From JBAXAM01 sp964213355 (GTDB lineage Bacteria; Pseudomonadota; Gammaproteobacteria; UBA9339), in the NCBI GenBank assembly GCA_964213355.1, contig CAXOVY010000030.1, positions 186,001-250,000 of the forward strand: a stretch of DNA of 64,000 nt, written 5' to 3'. The position numbers were made by a program, and so were the translations under genes. Within the stretch, counting starts at the first letter, position 1; each line of letters opens with the position of its first letter. The notes beneath the pieces were generated by a model. It ran no database searches, was not told the DNA's origin, and was given only the letters and a program-made list of their open reading frames with translations. Shown here one piece after another: positions 34,200 to 44,077 of this stretch.

Positions 34200-34754
34200 T
34201 TAAAATAGATTTTTATGCGTTCTATCAAGCAAATGCGGGTCATGCATAACAGCGTCTTTGCGATATTGCTGCGCTAGATTATTTTGCCCCAATTTCAAAG
34301 CAGCATCACTGGCATCGGCATAAGCCTTAGCAACAAACAAATAGTTAATATCCTTAGCTGCCAGTAAAAAATACTTTAATGCTTCTCGATAACGATTTTG
34401 CCGATACAAAAAAAGACCATAATTATGCCAAACACTGCCTTTTTCAGTACCCCGCTTTATTGCATATAAATAATACTTTTCGGCAAGAACTGGCTCTCCT
34501 GTAACACAAAAAAAATAACCAAGAGCTTCATTAACTTTTGCATCTATAGGCGCCTGTTCGTAAGCTATTAATAATTTATTTTTAGCCAACTCGATATTAT
34601 TTTGCTGTAAGTAAGCCAGCCCTAATTTGGCGTTAATATTTGCCGCTTCGGTATTGTATTTTTGATTTGCAGTTAAACTACATCCAATTAAAAAAAACAA
34701 ACTGGTGAAAACAATCAACAAAAATTTAATTCTAAAAAATTCAGATTTATTCAT
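34200..34754 (-). CDS. pilW: Type IV pilus biogenesis lipoprotein PilW/PilF
   Basis: A 184-aa lipoprotein (lipobox FLIGC, Cys about residue 25) made of TPR repeats: NAKLGLAYLQQNNIELAKNKLLIA, then LGYFFCVTGEPVLAEKYYLYAI and NYGLFLYRQNRYREALKYF. PilW/PilF is the pilotin for the PilQ secretin. The start at 34754 (MNKSEFF) gives a proper lipoprotein signal; the frame is open 22 codons further. The pilW-rodZ-hisS order is conserved, but the usual rlmN upstream is not present here. Confidence 0.88.
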   Translation of the reverse strand: MNKSEFFRIKFLLIVFTSLFFLIGCSLTANQKYNTEAANINAKLGLAYLQQNNIELAKNKLLIAYEQAPIDAKVNEALGYFFCVTGEPVLAEKYYLYAIKRGTEKGSVWHNYGLFLYRQNRYREALKYFLLAAKDINYLFVAKAYADASDAALKLGQNNLAQQYRKDAVMHDPHLLDRTHKNLF

Positions 34755-34895
34755 AGTAAATACAATACATGCTTTATCACTACTAACAAACCCGAGATTT
34801 TTACTAAACGTCACAACCATCTAAAAATTAATATTGGCCTAGTTTTAGGAATACGCTAAAATGCGATCCCAGCTGTAACTTACCCGGATAACACT

Positions 34896-36236
34896 ATGAT
34901 AATTTTAGGCATTGGTTGTAACATTGGTGATCGTTTGGCAAGTCTGCGCAATACTCTAACACATCTTAGAGCTATCGATGAATTAACAGTACATCAAGTT
35001 TCCCCGGTTTATGAATCGAATGCGCTGCTACCAGATAACGCCCCACAAAATTGGGATAGTCCATATCTAAATTTGGCACTTAGCATATCCACCAAACTGA
35101 GCCCAGAACAATTGCTTACAAAAATTAAAACCATTGAGGAAAAAATGGGGAGATTAGAACATCTTCACTGGTCACCGCGAATTATTGATATTGATATTCT
35201 TGCTTGGCATGAAGAATGCTATCACACGGACAAAATAAACATCCCACACAAAGGCTTGCTAGAACGTCCATTTGCTATATGGCCATTGGCAGATGTCGCA
35301 CCCAACTGGAAATATTGCGAGTCAAATAAAAATGAAACTGGTAAAACCGCAAAAGAATTAATTAAGAAGTTTGGTTCGCGCTTCGATGGTCAAGCACCAT
35401 TACACACCAAGCAAATTGCACATCGCATTGATACACCAATAACGATGGGAATTTTAAATATCACAACAGACTCATTTTCAGATGGCGGTAAATTTATTGA
35501 TCTCGATGCAGCGCTTATGCAGGCAGAAAATTTATTCGATGCCGGAGCAGATATTATTGATATTGGCGCCGAATCAACCAGACCAGTTGGTGCAACTACT
35601 CTGACGCCCGAAGAAGAGTGGCAACGCCTACAACCAATCTTGGATGCTTGGCAATCACTTTGGCTACATAAAAGCTTTAGGCCAAAACTTAGCATCGATA
35701 CACACAAACCTGAAACGGCTGAAAAGCTGCTGGCGTACAAAATTGATTTTTTCAATGATGTAACGGGTCTGACTGATCCAAAAATGCTTGAAATTATTAA
35801 AACAAGTAATGCCAAAATTATTTTTATGCATAATTTGGGTATACCAGCAAATCCAGCAGTGGTACTGCCACCAGATACAGATATTGTACGTGCCGTTTAT
35901 CAATGGGGCATGCAACAGCTTGAAAATTCAATTAAACTTGGGATTGATAAGGAACGCTTGATTTTTGATGTCGGCATTGGCTTTGGTAAAAATGCGGAGC
36001 AATCTTTTGCCCTCATTAAAAATATCTCTCAATTTCACCAATTAGATATACCACTTTTAGTTGGACACTCGCGCAAATCTTTTTTTAACCCATTTACAAA
36101 CAAGCCATTTGCCGAACGTGACATCGAAACTGCCGGTGTTTCCGTATTTCTGGCCACCCAAAAAGTTGAGTACTTGCGAGTGCATAACGTTGATCTAAAT
36201 ATGCGTTTGTTAAAAACTAATGCGGCACTTTTATGA
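34896..36236 (+). CDS. folKP: Fused HPPK-DHPS folate enzyme
   Basis: Two consecutive folate-pathway activities in one 446-aa chain. Residues about 1-160 are 6-hydroxymethyl-7,8-dihydropterin pyrophosphokinase (LGIGCNIGDRLASLR at the start, then HWSPRIIDIDIL). Residues about 180-446 are dihydropteroate synthase (TMGILNITTDSFSDGG, then IDIGAESTRPVG and VGHSRKSFF). In E. coli these are separate folK and folP. The fused enzyme is known from Chlamydia and Rickettsia and some other lineages. The stop overlaps the tgt start by four bases. Confidence 0.94.
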   Translation: MIILGIGCNIGDRLASLRNTLTHLRAIDELTVHQVSPVYESNALLPDNAPQNWDSPYLNLALSISTKLSPEQLLTKIKTIEEKMGRLEHLHWSPRIIDIDILAWHEECYHTDKINIPHKGLLERPFAIWPLADVAPNWKYCESNKNETGKTAKELIKKFGSRFDGQAPLHTKQIAHRIDTPITMGILNITTDSFSDGGKFIDLDAALMQAENLFDAGADIIDIGAESTRPVGATTLTPEEEWQRLQPILDAWQSLWLHKSFRPKLSIDTHKPETAEKLLAYKIDFFNDVTGLTDPKMLEIIKTSNAKIIFMHNLGIPANPAVVLPPDTDIVRAVYQWGMQQLENSIKLGIDKERLIFDVGIGFGKNAEQSFALIKNISQFHQLDIPLLVGHSRKSFFNPFTNKPFAERDIETAGVSVFLATQKVEYLRVHNVDLNMRLLKTNAALL

Positions 36237-37348
36237 AATTTGAATTAATAGCTAAAGAAAATCAAGCTCGACGTGGCCGCATAGTTTTTCCAAGTGGTTT
36301 TGTAGTCAACACCCCCGCCTTTATGCCCGTAGGAACATATGGGTCGGTTAAGGCTATGACACCGGAAGAAGTTAAAGCCACCGGCGCAGAGATTATTTTA
36401 GGTAACACTTTTCATTTAATGCTTAGACCAGGAACTGAAATTATTAAAGCGCATGGAGGGTTACACCAGTTCATGCATTGGTCTGGACCGATTTTGACGG
36501 ATTCTGGCGGTTTTCAAGTTTTTAGTTTGGGTGCCTTGCGTAAAATAACTGAAGAAGGTGTTTGGTTCAGATCACCTATCGATGGAGCCAATGTATTTTT
36601 AAACCCAGAAAAATCGATGCAAGTGCAATGCGACTTAGATTCAGATATTGTTATGGCATTTGACGAATGTACTCCGTTTCCTTGTAGCTATGATCAAGCA
36701 CACGCCTCGATGGAATTATCTATGGTTTGGGCTAAAAGAAGCAAATTTGCCCACGGCGATAGCAAAAATGCGCTATTTGGTATCATCCAGGGTAGTGTTT
36801 TTCCCGATTTGCGTGATCAATCTTTGGAAGCATTGCTCTCAATTGAGTTTGATGGCTACGCTATTGGTGGTTTAGCGGTTGGCGAACCTAAACCTGATAT
36901 GCTTAAAATCTTAGAGCGCCTCACCCCGCAAATACCCGAAGATAAACCCCGTTATTTAATGGGTGTTGGCTCGCCAGAAGATTTAATTGAAGGTGTACTA
37001 CGCGGAGTTGACATGTTTGATTGTGTCATGCCAACACGTAATGCGCGCAATGGACATTTGTTTACCTCTCAAGGAGTAGTGCGGATTCGTAATAGTGTGC
37101 ATAAAAATAATTTGGCGCCACTAGATACAAATTGCGACTGCTACACTTGCAAAAACTACTCTCGCTCATATTTACACCACTTGGATAAGTGCCACGAAAT
37201 TTTAGGAGCACGCTTAAATACTACACATAACCTTCATTTTTATCAAAACTTGATGAGAAATTTGCGCCAAACACTAGAACAGGGTAAATTAGCCCCGTTT
37301 GTGCAAAACTTTTATCGATCTTACAGGAGAGAGCAAATATGTTTATGA
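36233..37348 (+). CDS. tgt: Queuine tRNA-ribosyltransferase
   Basis: Tgt exchanges G34 for preQ1 in tRNAs with GUN anticodons. The active-site DSGGFQVFSLG (nucleophile Asp and base-binding residues), GGLAVGEPK and the zinc site CDCYTCKNYSRSYLHHL near the C-terminus are intact. At 371 aa it is full length. It heads the tgt-yajC-secD-secF cluster and is coupled to folKP. Confidence 0.97.
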   Translation: MKFELIAKENQARRGRIVFPSGFVVNTPAFMPVGTYGSVKAMTPEEVKATGAEIILGNTFHLMLRPGTEIIKAHGGLHQFMHWSGPILTDSGGFQVFSLGALRKITEEGVWFRSPIDGANVFLNPEKSMQVQCDLDSDIVMAFDECTPFPCSYDQAHASMELSMVWAKRSKFAHGDSKNALFGIIQGSVFPDLRDQSLEALLSIEFDGYAIGGLAVGEPKPDMLKILERLTPQIPEDKPRYLMGVGSPEDLIEGVLRGVDMFDCVMPTRNARNGHLFTSQGVVRIRNSVHKNNLAPLDTNCDCYTCKNYSRSYLHHLDKCHEILGARLNTTHNLHFYQNLMRNLRQTLEQGKLAPFVQNFYRSYRREQICL

Positions 37349-37683
37349 ATTTATTTATTCAAGATGCTGTAGCAAGCAGCACAGCGTCCACACCAAGCAC
37401 AGCCCAAGGTATATTATCGATGTTACCCATGATTGCTATCTTGGTTTTATTTATGTATTTTATGGTGATTCGCCCACAATCCAAGCGCGCAAAAGATCAA
37501 AAAAAGTTGCTGGATAGCTTACAAAAGGGTGATGAGGTCATGACCATTGGCGGTATTTTGGGCAAAATTGAAAAGATGGCTGATGATTTTATAGTGCTAA
37601 ATATTGCTGAAAATACCAACATTACTGTGCAAAAAAGTTCAATTGTAAATGTAGTACCACGCGGAACCATAAAATCCGTGTGA
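37339..37683 (+). CDS. yajC: Sec translocon accessory protein YajC
   Basis: YajC is a small membrane protein of the SecDF-YajC complex. The 114-aa protein has one transmembrane helix (MLPMIAILVLFMYFMVIRP) followed by the conserved QSKRAKDQKKLLDSLQKGD and VMTIGGILGKI. It overlaps the end of tgt by ten bases; an AGGAGAG ribosome binding site lies in tgt. Confidence 0.95.
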   Translation: MFMNLFIQDAVASSTASTPSTAQGILSMLPMIAILVLFMYFMVIRPQSKRAKDQKKLLDSLQKGDEVMTIGGILGKIEKMADDFIVLNIAENTNITVQKSSIVNVVPRGTIKSV

Positions 37684-37705
37684 TAATTAGAAAAAAGGTC
37701 AAACA

Positions 37706-39571
37706 ATGCAAAATCGTTATCCTTTGTGGCAAAATATTTTGTTAATTGGTGCATTAGTAATTGCTATTATTTATGCCATGCCGAATTTATTTGGTGTCGA
37801 TCAGGCAGTGCAAATTTCTGGCACTGAAACCGCATTAGTTACTAGCGATGTTTTAGTTCAGACAAAAAAAATCTTAGCTGACGCACACATAAAAGATCTT
37901 TCAGCGCAGCAACAAGGCGATAAATTATTAATCCGTTTTGCCGATACTGACACCCAGATAAAAGCACGCGACATCATCAAAACTGGGTTGGGTGATGATT
38001 ATATCGTTGCTTTAAACCTAGCATCACGCACCCCTAAATGGCTACAGACTTTAGGCGCAAATCCAATGAAATTGGGCTTGGATTTATGCGGTGGTGTACA
38101 CTTTTTACTTGAAGTTGATTTAAACGATATGATAAAAAAGCGTGAAGATGGTGCTTTGCGTTCGGTTGTGACCGATTTACGTGAAGCCAACGTGCGTTAT
38201 CTGACAATCAATCGTATTCAACCCCACGGTATGTTAATTACCTTCCGCGACAACGAAAATTTAAACAAAGGCTATACGGAGCTATCACACCGTCTGCAAG
38301 AGTGCGTACTAACCAAAATCACTGAAAATAATGTTGCCCAATTGAAAGTTGTGATGTCAGAACAGGCTGTATTCAAAGTAGCTGACTATGCTATCGAACA
38401 AACAATGAATACTCTAAACAAGCGCGTTAATGAGCTTGGCGTTAGCGAAGCAATTGTACAGCGCCAAGGCAAAAATCGTATTATTGTCGATTTGCCTGGA
38501 ATTCAAGATACTGCGCGCGCAAAAGACATTATCGGGAAAATTGCAACGTTAAGATTCCATATGGTTGACAGCGAACATGATATTGAAGCCGCAATAGCCG
38601 GTGATGTACCACTTGGCTCAAAACTATATAGAGAAGAAAACGGCCGACCCGTCCTGATAAAAGATCACGTCATACTGCAGGGTGATGCTATTACTTACGC
38701 GACTGCTGCTTTTTCACAAGACGGTAGACCAGCGGTTTCGGTGCATCTTGGGGGCGGTGGTGAAAGTATGTTTCACCGAGCTACGGCGGAAAACATTGGC
38801 AAGCCGATGGCAATAATTTATGTTGAATCCAAACCCACGCAACAAATAGTCAATGGCAAAACCGTCACGGTTAATCGCCAAACAGAAAAAGTGATTAGCG
38901 TTGCTACTATTCAATCAGCTCTCGGTAATAACTTTGAAATTACCGGACTGCATACTGAAAAATATGCGCAGAATTTAGCACTATTACTACGCTCCGGCGC
39001 ATTAGTTGCAAATCCTAATATTATAGAAGAAGTTACGGTTGGTCCAAGTATGGGTAAAACTAACATTAACAAAGGTATACTTTCTATTATTGTTGGTTAT
39101 GTTTTCGTCCTGTTGTTTATGGCATTTTATTATCGTTTCTTTGGTTTAGTTGCCAATATGGCGCTGCTATTAAATCTAGTATTTGTGGTCGCCATTTTAT
39201 CTATTTTGGGCGCTACTTTAACTCTACCTGGTATGGCGGGAATGGTGCTTACAGTAGGTATGGCAGTTGATTCGAATGTTTTAATCTACGAACGCATTCG
39301 TGAAGAGCTACGCAATGGCATCAGTCCACAGGCCAGTATTTATGCTGGTTATGAACGGGCATTTACTACGATCGTTGATGCTAATGTTGCAACTTTAATA
39401 GTAGCAATGGTGTTATTCTCTTTGGGTACAGGCGCAATAAAAAGTTTCGCAGTGGTATTAACAATTGGCTTGATGACATCGATGTTAACTGCAATTGTCT
39501 TCACCCGCGCCATCGTTAATTTTGTTTACGGCGGCGGGCGACATACTAAGAAATTGTCGATTGGTATATAA
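37706..39571 (+). CDS. secD: Protein translocase subunit SecD
   Basis: SecD is a proton-driven RND-type component that assists late steps of Sec export. The 621-aa protein has an N-terminal transmembrane helix, the GLDLCGGVHFLLEVD motif that starts the large periplasmic domain, and a C-terminal six-helix block with MAVDSNVLIYERIREE. It is followed after 29 bases by secF. Confidence 0.97.
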   Translation: MQNRYPLWQNILLIGALVIAIIYAMPNLFGVDQAVQISGTETALVTSDVLVQTKKILADAHIKDLSAQQQGDKLLIRFADTDTQIKARDIIKTGLGDDYIVALNLASRTPKWLQTLGANPMKLGLDLCGGVHFLLEVDLNDMIKKREDGALRSVVTDLREANVRYLTINRIQPHGMLITFRDNENLNKGYTELSHRLQECVLTKITENNVAQLKVVMSEQAVFKVADYAIEQTMNTLNKRVNELGVSEAIVQRQGKNRIIVDLPGIQDTARAKDIIGKIATLRFHMVDSEHDIEAAIAGDVPLGSKLYREENGRPVLIKDHVILQGDAITYATAAFSQDGRPAVSVHLGGGGESMFHRATAENIGKPMAIIYVESKPTQQIVNGKTVTVNRQTEKVISVATIQSALGNNFEITGLHTEKYAQNLALLLRSGALVANPNIIEEVTVGPSMGKTNINKGILSIIVGYVFVLLFMAFYYRFFGLVANMALLLNLVFVVAILSILGATLTLPGMAGMVLTVGMAVDSNVLIYERIREELRNGISPQASIYAGYERAFTTIVDANVATLIVAMVLFSLGTGAIKSFAVVLTIGLMTSMLTAIVFTRAIVNFVYGGGRHTKKLSIGI

Positions 39572-39600
39572 ACAATATTATTTCTCATAAAGGTTAATTT

Positions 39601-40518
39601 ATGGAATTTTTTAGTCACAAAACAACAATAGACTTTATGGCTCAGCGCAATCGAGCTTTTTTGTTTTCATTATTGTTATTGGTTTTTTCAGTTGGTACAT
39701 TGAGTTTTAAGGGCTTGGTTTTGGGCATGGATTTTACTGGAGGAGTACAAGTCGAAGTTAACTATCCGGCTCCTGCTGATTTTAATCTAATTCGCGAGCA
39801 ACTGGCCAAGGCCGGCTTGGAGGATGCTGTTGCCCAAGCTCATGGCAGCTCAAAAGATGTTATGATTAAATTAAAATCAAAAAAGGATTTAGACCAAAAA
39901 CAACTAACTAACAAAGTGTTAAATGCGCTTACTGGCGCTACATTATTACGTGTAGACGATATTGGCGCACAGGTTGGTAAGGAGCTCATAACTAATGGTA
40001 TTCTTGCAGTTATTGTAGCTTTGCTTGGTACCATGATCTACATAGCTTTGCGTTTTGAATATAAGTTCGCCATCAGTGCCGCTATTTCTTTAGTCCATGA
40101 TCCCATGTTGATTATGGGAATATTTTCGTTTTTCGGCATTGAATTTGATTTGATTGCACTTGCTGCTGTACTAACAGTTATTGGTTATTCCTTAAACGAC
40201 ACCATTGTCGTTTACGACCGGGTACGAGAAAACTTTCGCAAAGTTCGCAAAGCTAATGCAACTGAGATTTTAAATTTATCAATCAACCAAACCCTATCGC
40301 GAACTATCATGATCTCTGGTTTAACATTTTCAGTAATATTGGCTCTTTATATTTTCGGCGGACAAGTATTACATGGATTCTCCCTAGCCATGATGATCGG
40401 TATTGTTATCGGCACTTATTCCTCAATTTATATTGCCGGTGCTTTAGCAATATTATTTGGCCTCGAGCGCCATCATTTAATGCCTGCAGAAAAGCAAGTT
40501 GTTGATAGCATGCCGTAA
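39601..40518 (+). CDS. secF: Protein translocase subunit SecF
   Basis: SecF pairs with SecD. The 305-aa protein has the GLVLGMDFTGGVQVEVNY motif near the N-terminus, then transmembrane helices with VIGYSLNDTIVVYDRVREN. AAAGG precedes the ATG. The stop is immediately adjacent to the convergent nifJ stop with no spacer. Confidence 0.97.
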   Translation: MEFFSHKTTIDFMAQRNRAFLFSLLLLVFSVGTLSFKGLVLGMDFTGGVQVEVNYPAPADFNLIREQLAKAGLEDAVAQAHGSSKDVMIKLKSKKDLDQKQLTNKVLNALTGATLLRVDDIGAQVGKELITNGILAVIVALLGTMIYIALRFEYKFAISAAISLVHDPMLIMGIFSFFGIEFDLIALAAVLTVIGYSLNDTIVVYDRVRENFRKVRKANATEILNLSINQTLSRTIMISGLTFSVILALYIFGGQVLHGFSLAMMIGIVIGTYSSIYIAGALAILFGLERHHLMPAEKQVVDSMP

Positions 40519-43500
40519 TTATTTAACTGCTGCTATGTCAACATACGTTTTCCAGCGACGGGTCACATCTTCCTGTAATTTTTTTAGTAGTTCTTCTGCA
40601 TGTTCAGGATGCTGAGATACCAATACCTTAAAGCGCGCTTCATTATAAATATAATCACGCACAGCAACTGTTGGCTCTTTGGAATCTAATTGCAACGGAT
40701 TTAAATTCTGCTTGGCACGATCTGGATGATAACGATACAGCGGCCAAAAACCGCTATTAACTGCCAGTTTCTGCTGCTCAACACCATTGCGCAAATTATA
40801 GCCATGAGCAATACAATGGCTATAAGCAATAATCAATGAAGGCCCTGGGTATTTTTCAGCTTCAATAATCGCACGTACTGCTTGAGCTGGATTTGCACCA
40901 AGCGCTATTTGCGCCACATAGACACTACCGTAAGTCATAGCTATCATACCTAAATCTTTACGCGCCAGAGATTTACCAGCTGTGGCAAATTTAGCTACGG
41001 CACCACGTGGTGTTGATTTTGATGCTTGGCCACCAGTGTTCGAATACACCTCAGTGTCCAAAACCAGAACGTTAACATTACGATCGTTAGCAAGCACATG
41101 GTCTAACCCACCATAACCAATATCGTATGCCCAACCATCGCCACCCATTAACCAAATGCTTTTTTTAATAAAATGCTCGGCCAACATATTTAAATGTTTA
41201 GCGCGTGGATCTTGAATTTTTGTTAATTTTTCCCTTAATTCAATGATTCGTTGCCGTTGTAAAAAAATACTTTTTTCATCACTTTCATTTGCGCCTTGCA
41301 CCAATGCATTAACCAAATCAGAACCCACTTGATCAGCAAATGACTTAAGCATTTCTACCGCCAACTCTTGCTGCTTATCTTCAGATAAACGAAAGCCAAA
41401 CCCGAACTCAGCATTATCTTCAAATAATGAATTTGACCACGCTGGCCCACGACCAGCACCATCAAACGTCCAAGGAGTTGTCGGTAAATTACCGCCATAA
41501 ATTGAAGTACAACCAGTAGCATTGGCAACAAGCATCCGATCACCAAATAATTGACTAACTAATTTTACATATGGCGTCTCACCACAACCAGCGCAGGCTC
41601 CAGAAAATTCAAAATACGGCTGGAAATATTGCACTCCTCGCACGTTGGAGCTATCAACTTCGCGTCGATCGCTATAGGACAAGGTTTCAAAAAATTCAAC
41701 ATTCTTACGTTCTGCTTCTAAGCGTGGCGCCTTAGGCGAAAGCATCATAGCCCGAACACTGCGATCTGCCTTATTGGCAGCTGGACATACTTCGTGACAT
41801 AAACCACACCCAGTACAATCTTCAGCATAAATCTGCAATCTAAACTGATCACCGGAAAAATCTTTAGCCAAACACTTGGCTGTTTTGAAAGACTCAGGCG
41901 CATTGGCTAGCTTTTCTAGAGCACAACGTTTTGTTCGAATTACACCATGTGGGCAAATGAGGCTACATTGTCCGCATTGCACACATAAATCCTCATGCCA
42001 CTCTGCAACTATCGGTGAAACATTACGTTTCTCCCACTTTGTCGTACCAGTAGGGTAGGTACCATCATTCGGTATCGCACTCACCGGTAATTTATCACCT
42101 TGCTCGGCCATGAGTACTGCTGTAAATTTCTGCACAAATTCCGGCGCTTTAGCACTAACTATTGGCGCCAACTCATAGCTTTGTGGTGAAACTTTATCAG
42201 GAACCTTAACTTCAAATAAATTAGCCAAAGTTTGGTCAACAGCAGCAAAATTTTGCTTGATTACCTCTTCACCTTTGCGCTTATAGGTTTTGGCAATAGA
42301 CTCTTTAATTTTTGCAATTGCTTCTTCACGCGATAAAATACCGGAAATTGCAAAGAAACACGTTTGCATAATGGTATTGGTTCTACTACCCATGCCAGTA
42401 GCGGCGGCAACTTTATCAGCATCGATAACATAAAATTTTAGCTTTTTAGCCAGGATTTTTTCGGCAACAACTCGAGGCAAGTGACCCCATACTTCATTTG
42501 GACCAAATGGACTATTCAACAAGAAAGTCCCCCCAGTAGCTACATTATCTAAGATAGTGTTTGAATTAATAAAACCAAACTGATGACAACCAATAAAATC
42601 AGCAGTGGTAATCAAATACGGAGCACTTATTGGCTCGGGAGAAAAACGTAAATGAGAGACGGTCTTAGAACCTGATTTTTTTGAGTCATAAACAAAATAA
42701 CCCTGCACATATAGGTTGGTTTCTTCACCAATAATTTTTATCGTATTTTTATTAGCCCCAATTGTGCCATCGGAACCCAGACCGTAGAAAATAGAGCATT
42801 TTTGCTTACTATCAACCTCCCCAAAATTTAGGTCATACACTAAACTATTATTAGTTACATCATCATTAATACCAATGGTAAAATGATTTTTCGGACCGTC
42901 TTTTTTAAGTTCGTCAAATACCGCCCGAACCATCGCTGGCGTAAATTCTTTTGAGGATAAACCATAGCGACCACCAATAATTTTTGGGTAACCATTTTTG
43001 AAAGGCAATTTGCCAAGATTAAAAGTTTCGCTCACTGCGGTTAATACATCTTGATATAAAGGCTCACCCGCTGAACCTGGCTCTTTCGTGCGATCTAGCA
43101 CAGCAATTGCCTTAACACTTATTGGCAGAGCTTGAATCAGATGAGCAACAGAGAATGGTCTATACAAATGAATCTGCACCACGCCAATTTTCTCACCTTG
43201 AGCAATCAACGAGTTGACGGCATTAATGGCCGTTTTAGCGCCAGAACCAATAATGACTATTACTCTTTCAGCGGCCGGATCACCATAATATTGCATCAAG
43301 CGATATTGTCTGCCGGTAAGCTTGGCAAACTTATCCATATACTTTTCCACTAGTGCAGGAATTTTTGCATAAAATGGATTTACGGTTTCGCGTCCTTGAA
43401 AATATACATCGGGGTTTTGCGCACTGCCACGCATACATGGATGCTCGGGATTAAGTGCCCGCTCGCGATGTTCAAGTACTAAGTCTTCACTAATCATCTC

Positions 43501-44076
43501 ACGAATTTGTTCATCCGATATTTTCTCAATCTTATTTATTTCATGGCTAATACGAAACCCTTCAAAAAAATGCAAAAATGGTACACGCGCCTCTAACGTT
43601 GTCGCATGCGCAATCAAAGCTAAATCATGGGCTTCTTGGACGCTACCAGATGCCAGCATTGCAAACCCAGTATCACGGGCACCCATAACATCGCTATGGT
43701 CACCAAAAATTGATAATGCTTGTGCAGCTAATGAACGTGACGCTACATGAATTACAGTTGCGGTTAATTCTCCAGCAATTTTATACATATTGGGCAACAT
43801 CAAGAGTAACCCTTGAGATGCTGTATAGGTTGTGGCTAAAGCTCCCGTCTGCAGCGCACCATGAAGTGCACCAGCAGCGCCACCCTCACTTTGCATTTCG
43901 ATAACTTGAGGTATAGTACCCCAAATATTTTTTAGTCCATCTGCCGCCCATTGATCAGCAAACTCACCCATTGTAGTTGATGGTGTAATCGGATAAATTA
44001 CACTAATTTCAGTTACACGATAGGCAATATGCGCCACCGCTTCATTGCCATCCATTATTTTCGTCTTTGTACTCAT
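40519..44076 (-). CDS. nifJ: Pyruvate:ferredoxin/flavodoxin oxidoreductase
   Basis: PFOR oxidises pyruvate with CoA to acetyl-CoA, CO2 and reduced ferredoxin or flavodoxin. The single 1185-aa chain has all domains in order: TPP pyrimidine domain (HIAYRVTEISVIYPITPSTTMGE type start), CoA domain, an inserted ferredoxin domain with two 4Fe-4S motifs (CVQCGQCSLICP and CTGCGLCHEVCP), and the C-terminal TPP domain with GDGWAYDIGYGGLDHVL and VYSNTGGQ. It is oxygen-sensitive and unusual next to strictly aerobic-looking relatives. It directly follows the flavoprotein gene with a one-base gap, so they form a unit. Confidence 0.96.
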   Translation of the reverse strand: MSTKTKIMDGNEAVAHIAYRVTEISVIYPITPSTTMGEFADQWAADGLKNIWGTIPQVIEMQSEGGAAGALHGALQTGALATTYTASQGLLLMLPNMYKIAGELTATVIHVASRSLAAQALSIFGDHSDVMGARDTGFAMLASGSVQEAHDLALIAHATTLEARVPFLHFFEGFRISHEINKIEKISDEQIREMISEDLVLEHRERALNPEHPCMRGSAQNPDVYFQGRETVNPFYAKIPALVEKYMDKFAKLTGRQYRLMQYYGDPAAERVIVIIGSGAKTAINAVNSLIAQGEKIGVVQIHLYRPFSVAHLIQALPISVKAIAVLDRTKEPGSAGEPLYQDVLTAVSETFNLGKLPFKNGYPKIIGGRYGLSSKEFTPAMVRAVFDELKKDGPKNHFTIGINDDVTNNSLVYDLNFGEVDSKQKCSIFYGLGSDGTIGANKNTIKIIGEETNLYVQGYFVYDSKKSGSKTVSHLRFSPEPISAPYLITTADFIGCHQFGFINSNTILDNVATGGTFLLNSPFGPNEVWGHLPRVVAEKILAKKLKFYVIDADKVAAATGMGSRTNTIMQTCFFAISGILSREEAIAKIKESIAKTYKRKGEEVIKQNFAAVDQTLANLFEVKVPDKVSPQSYELAPIVSAKAPEFVQKFTAVLMAEQGDKLPVSAIPNDGTYPTGTTKWEKRNVSPIVAEWHEDLCVQCGQCSLICPHGVIRTKRCALEKLANAPESFKTAKCLAKDFSGDQFRLQIYAEDCTGCGLCHEVCPAANKADRSVRAMMLSPKAPRLEAERKNVEFFETLSYSDRREVDSSNVRGVQYFQPYFEFSGACAGCGETPYVKLVSQLFGDRMLVANATGCTSIYGGNLPTTPWTFDGAGRGPAWSNSLFEDNAEFGFGFRLSEDKQQELAVEMLKSFADQVGSDLVNALVQGANESDEKSIFLQRQRIIELREKLTKIQDPRAKHLNMLAEHFIKKSIWLMGGDGWAYDIGYGGLDHVLANDRNVNVLVLDTEVYSNTGGQASKSTPRGAVAKFATAGKSLARKDLGMIAMTYGSVYVAQIALGANPAQAVRAIIEAEKYPGPSLIIAYSHCIAHGYNLRNGVEQQKLAVNSGFWPLYRYHPDRAKQNLNPLQLDSKEPTVAVRDYIYNEARFKVLVSQHPEHAEELLKKLQEDVTRRWKTYVDIAAVK

Positions 44077-44077
44077 T

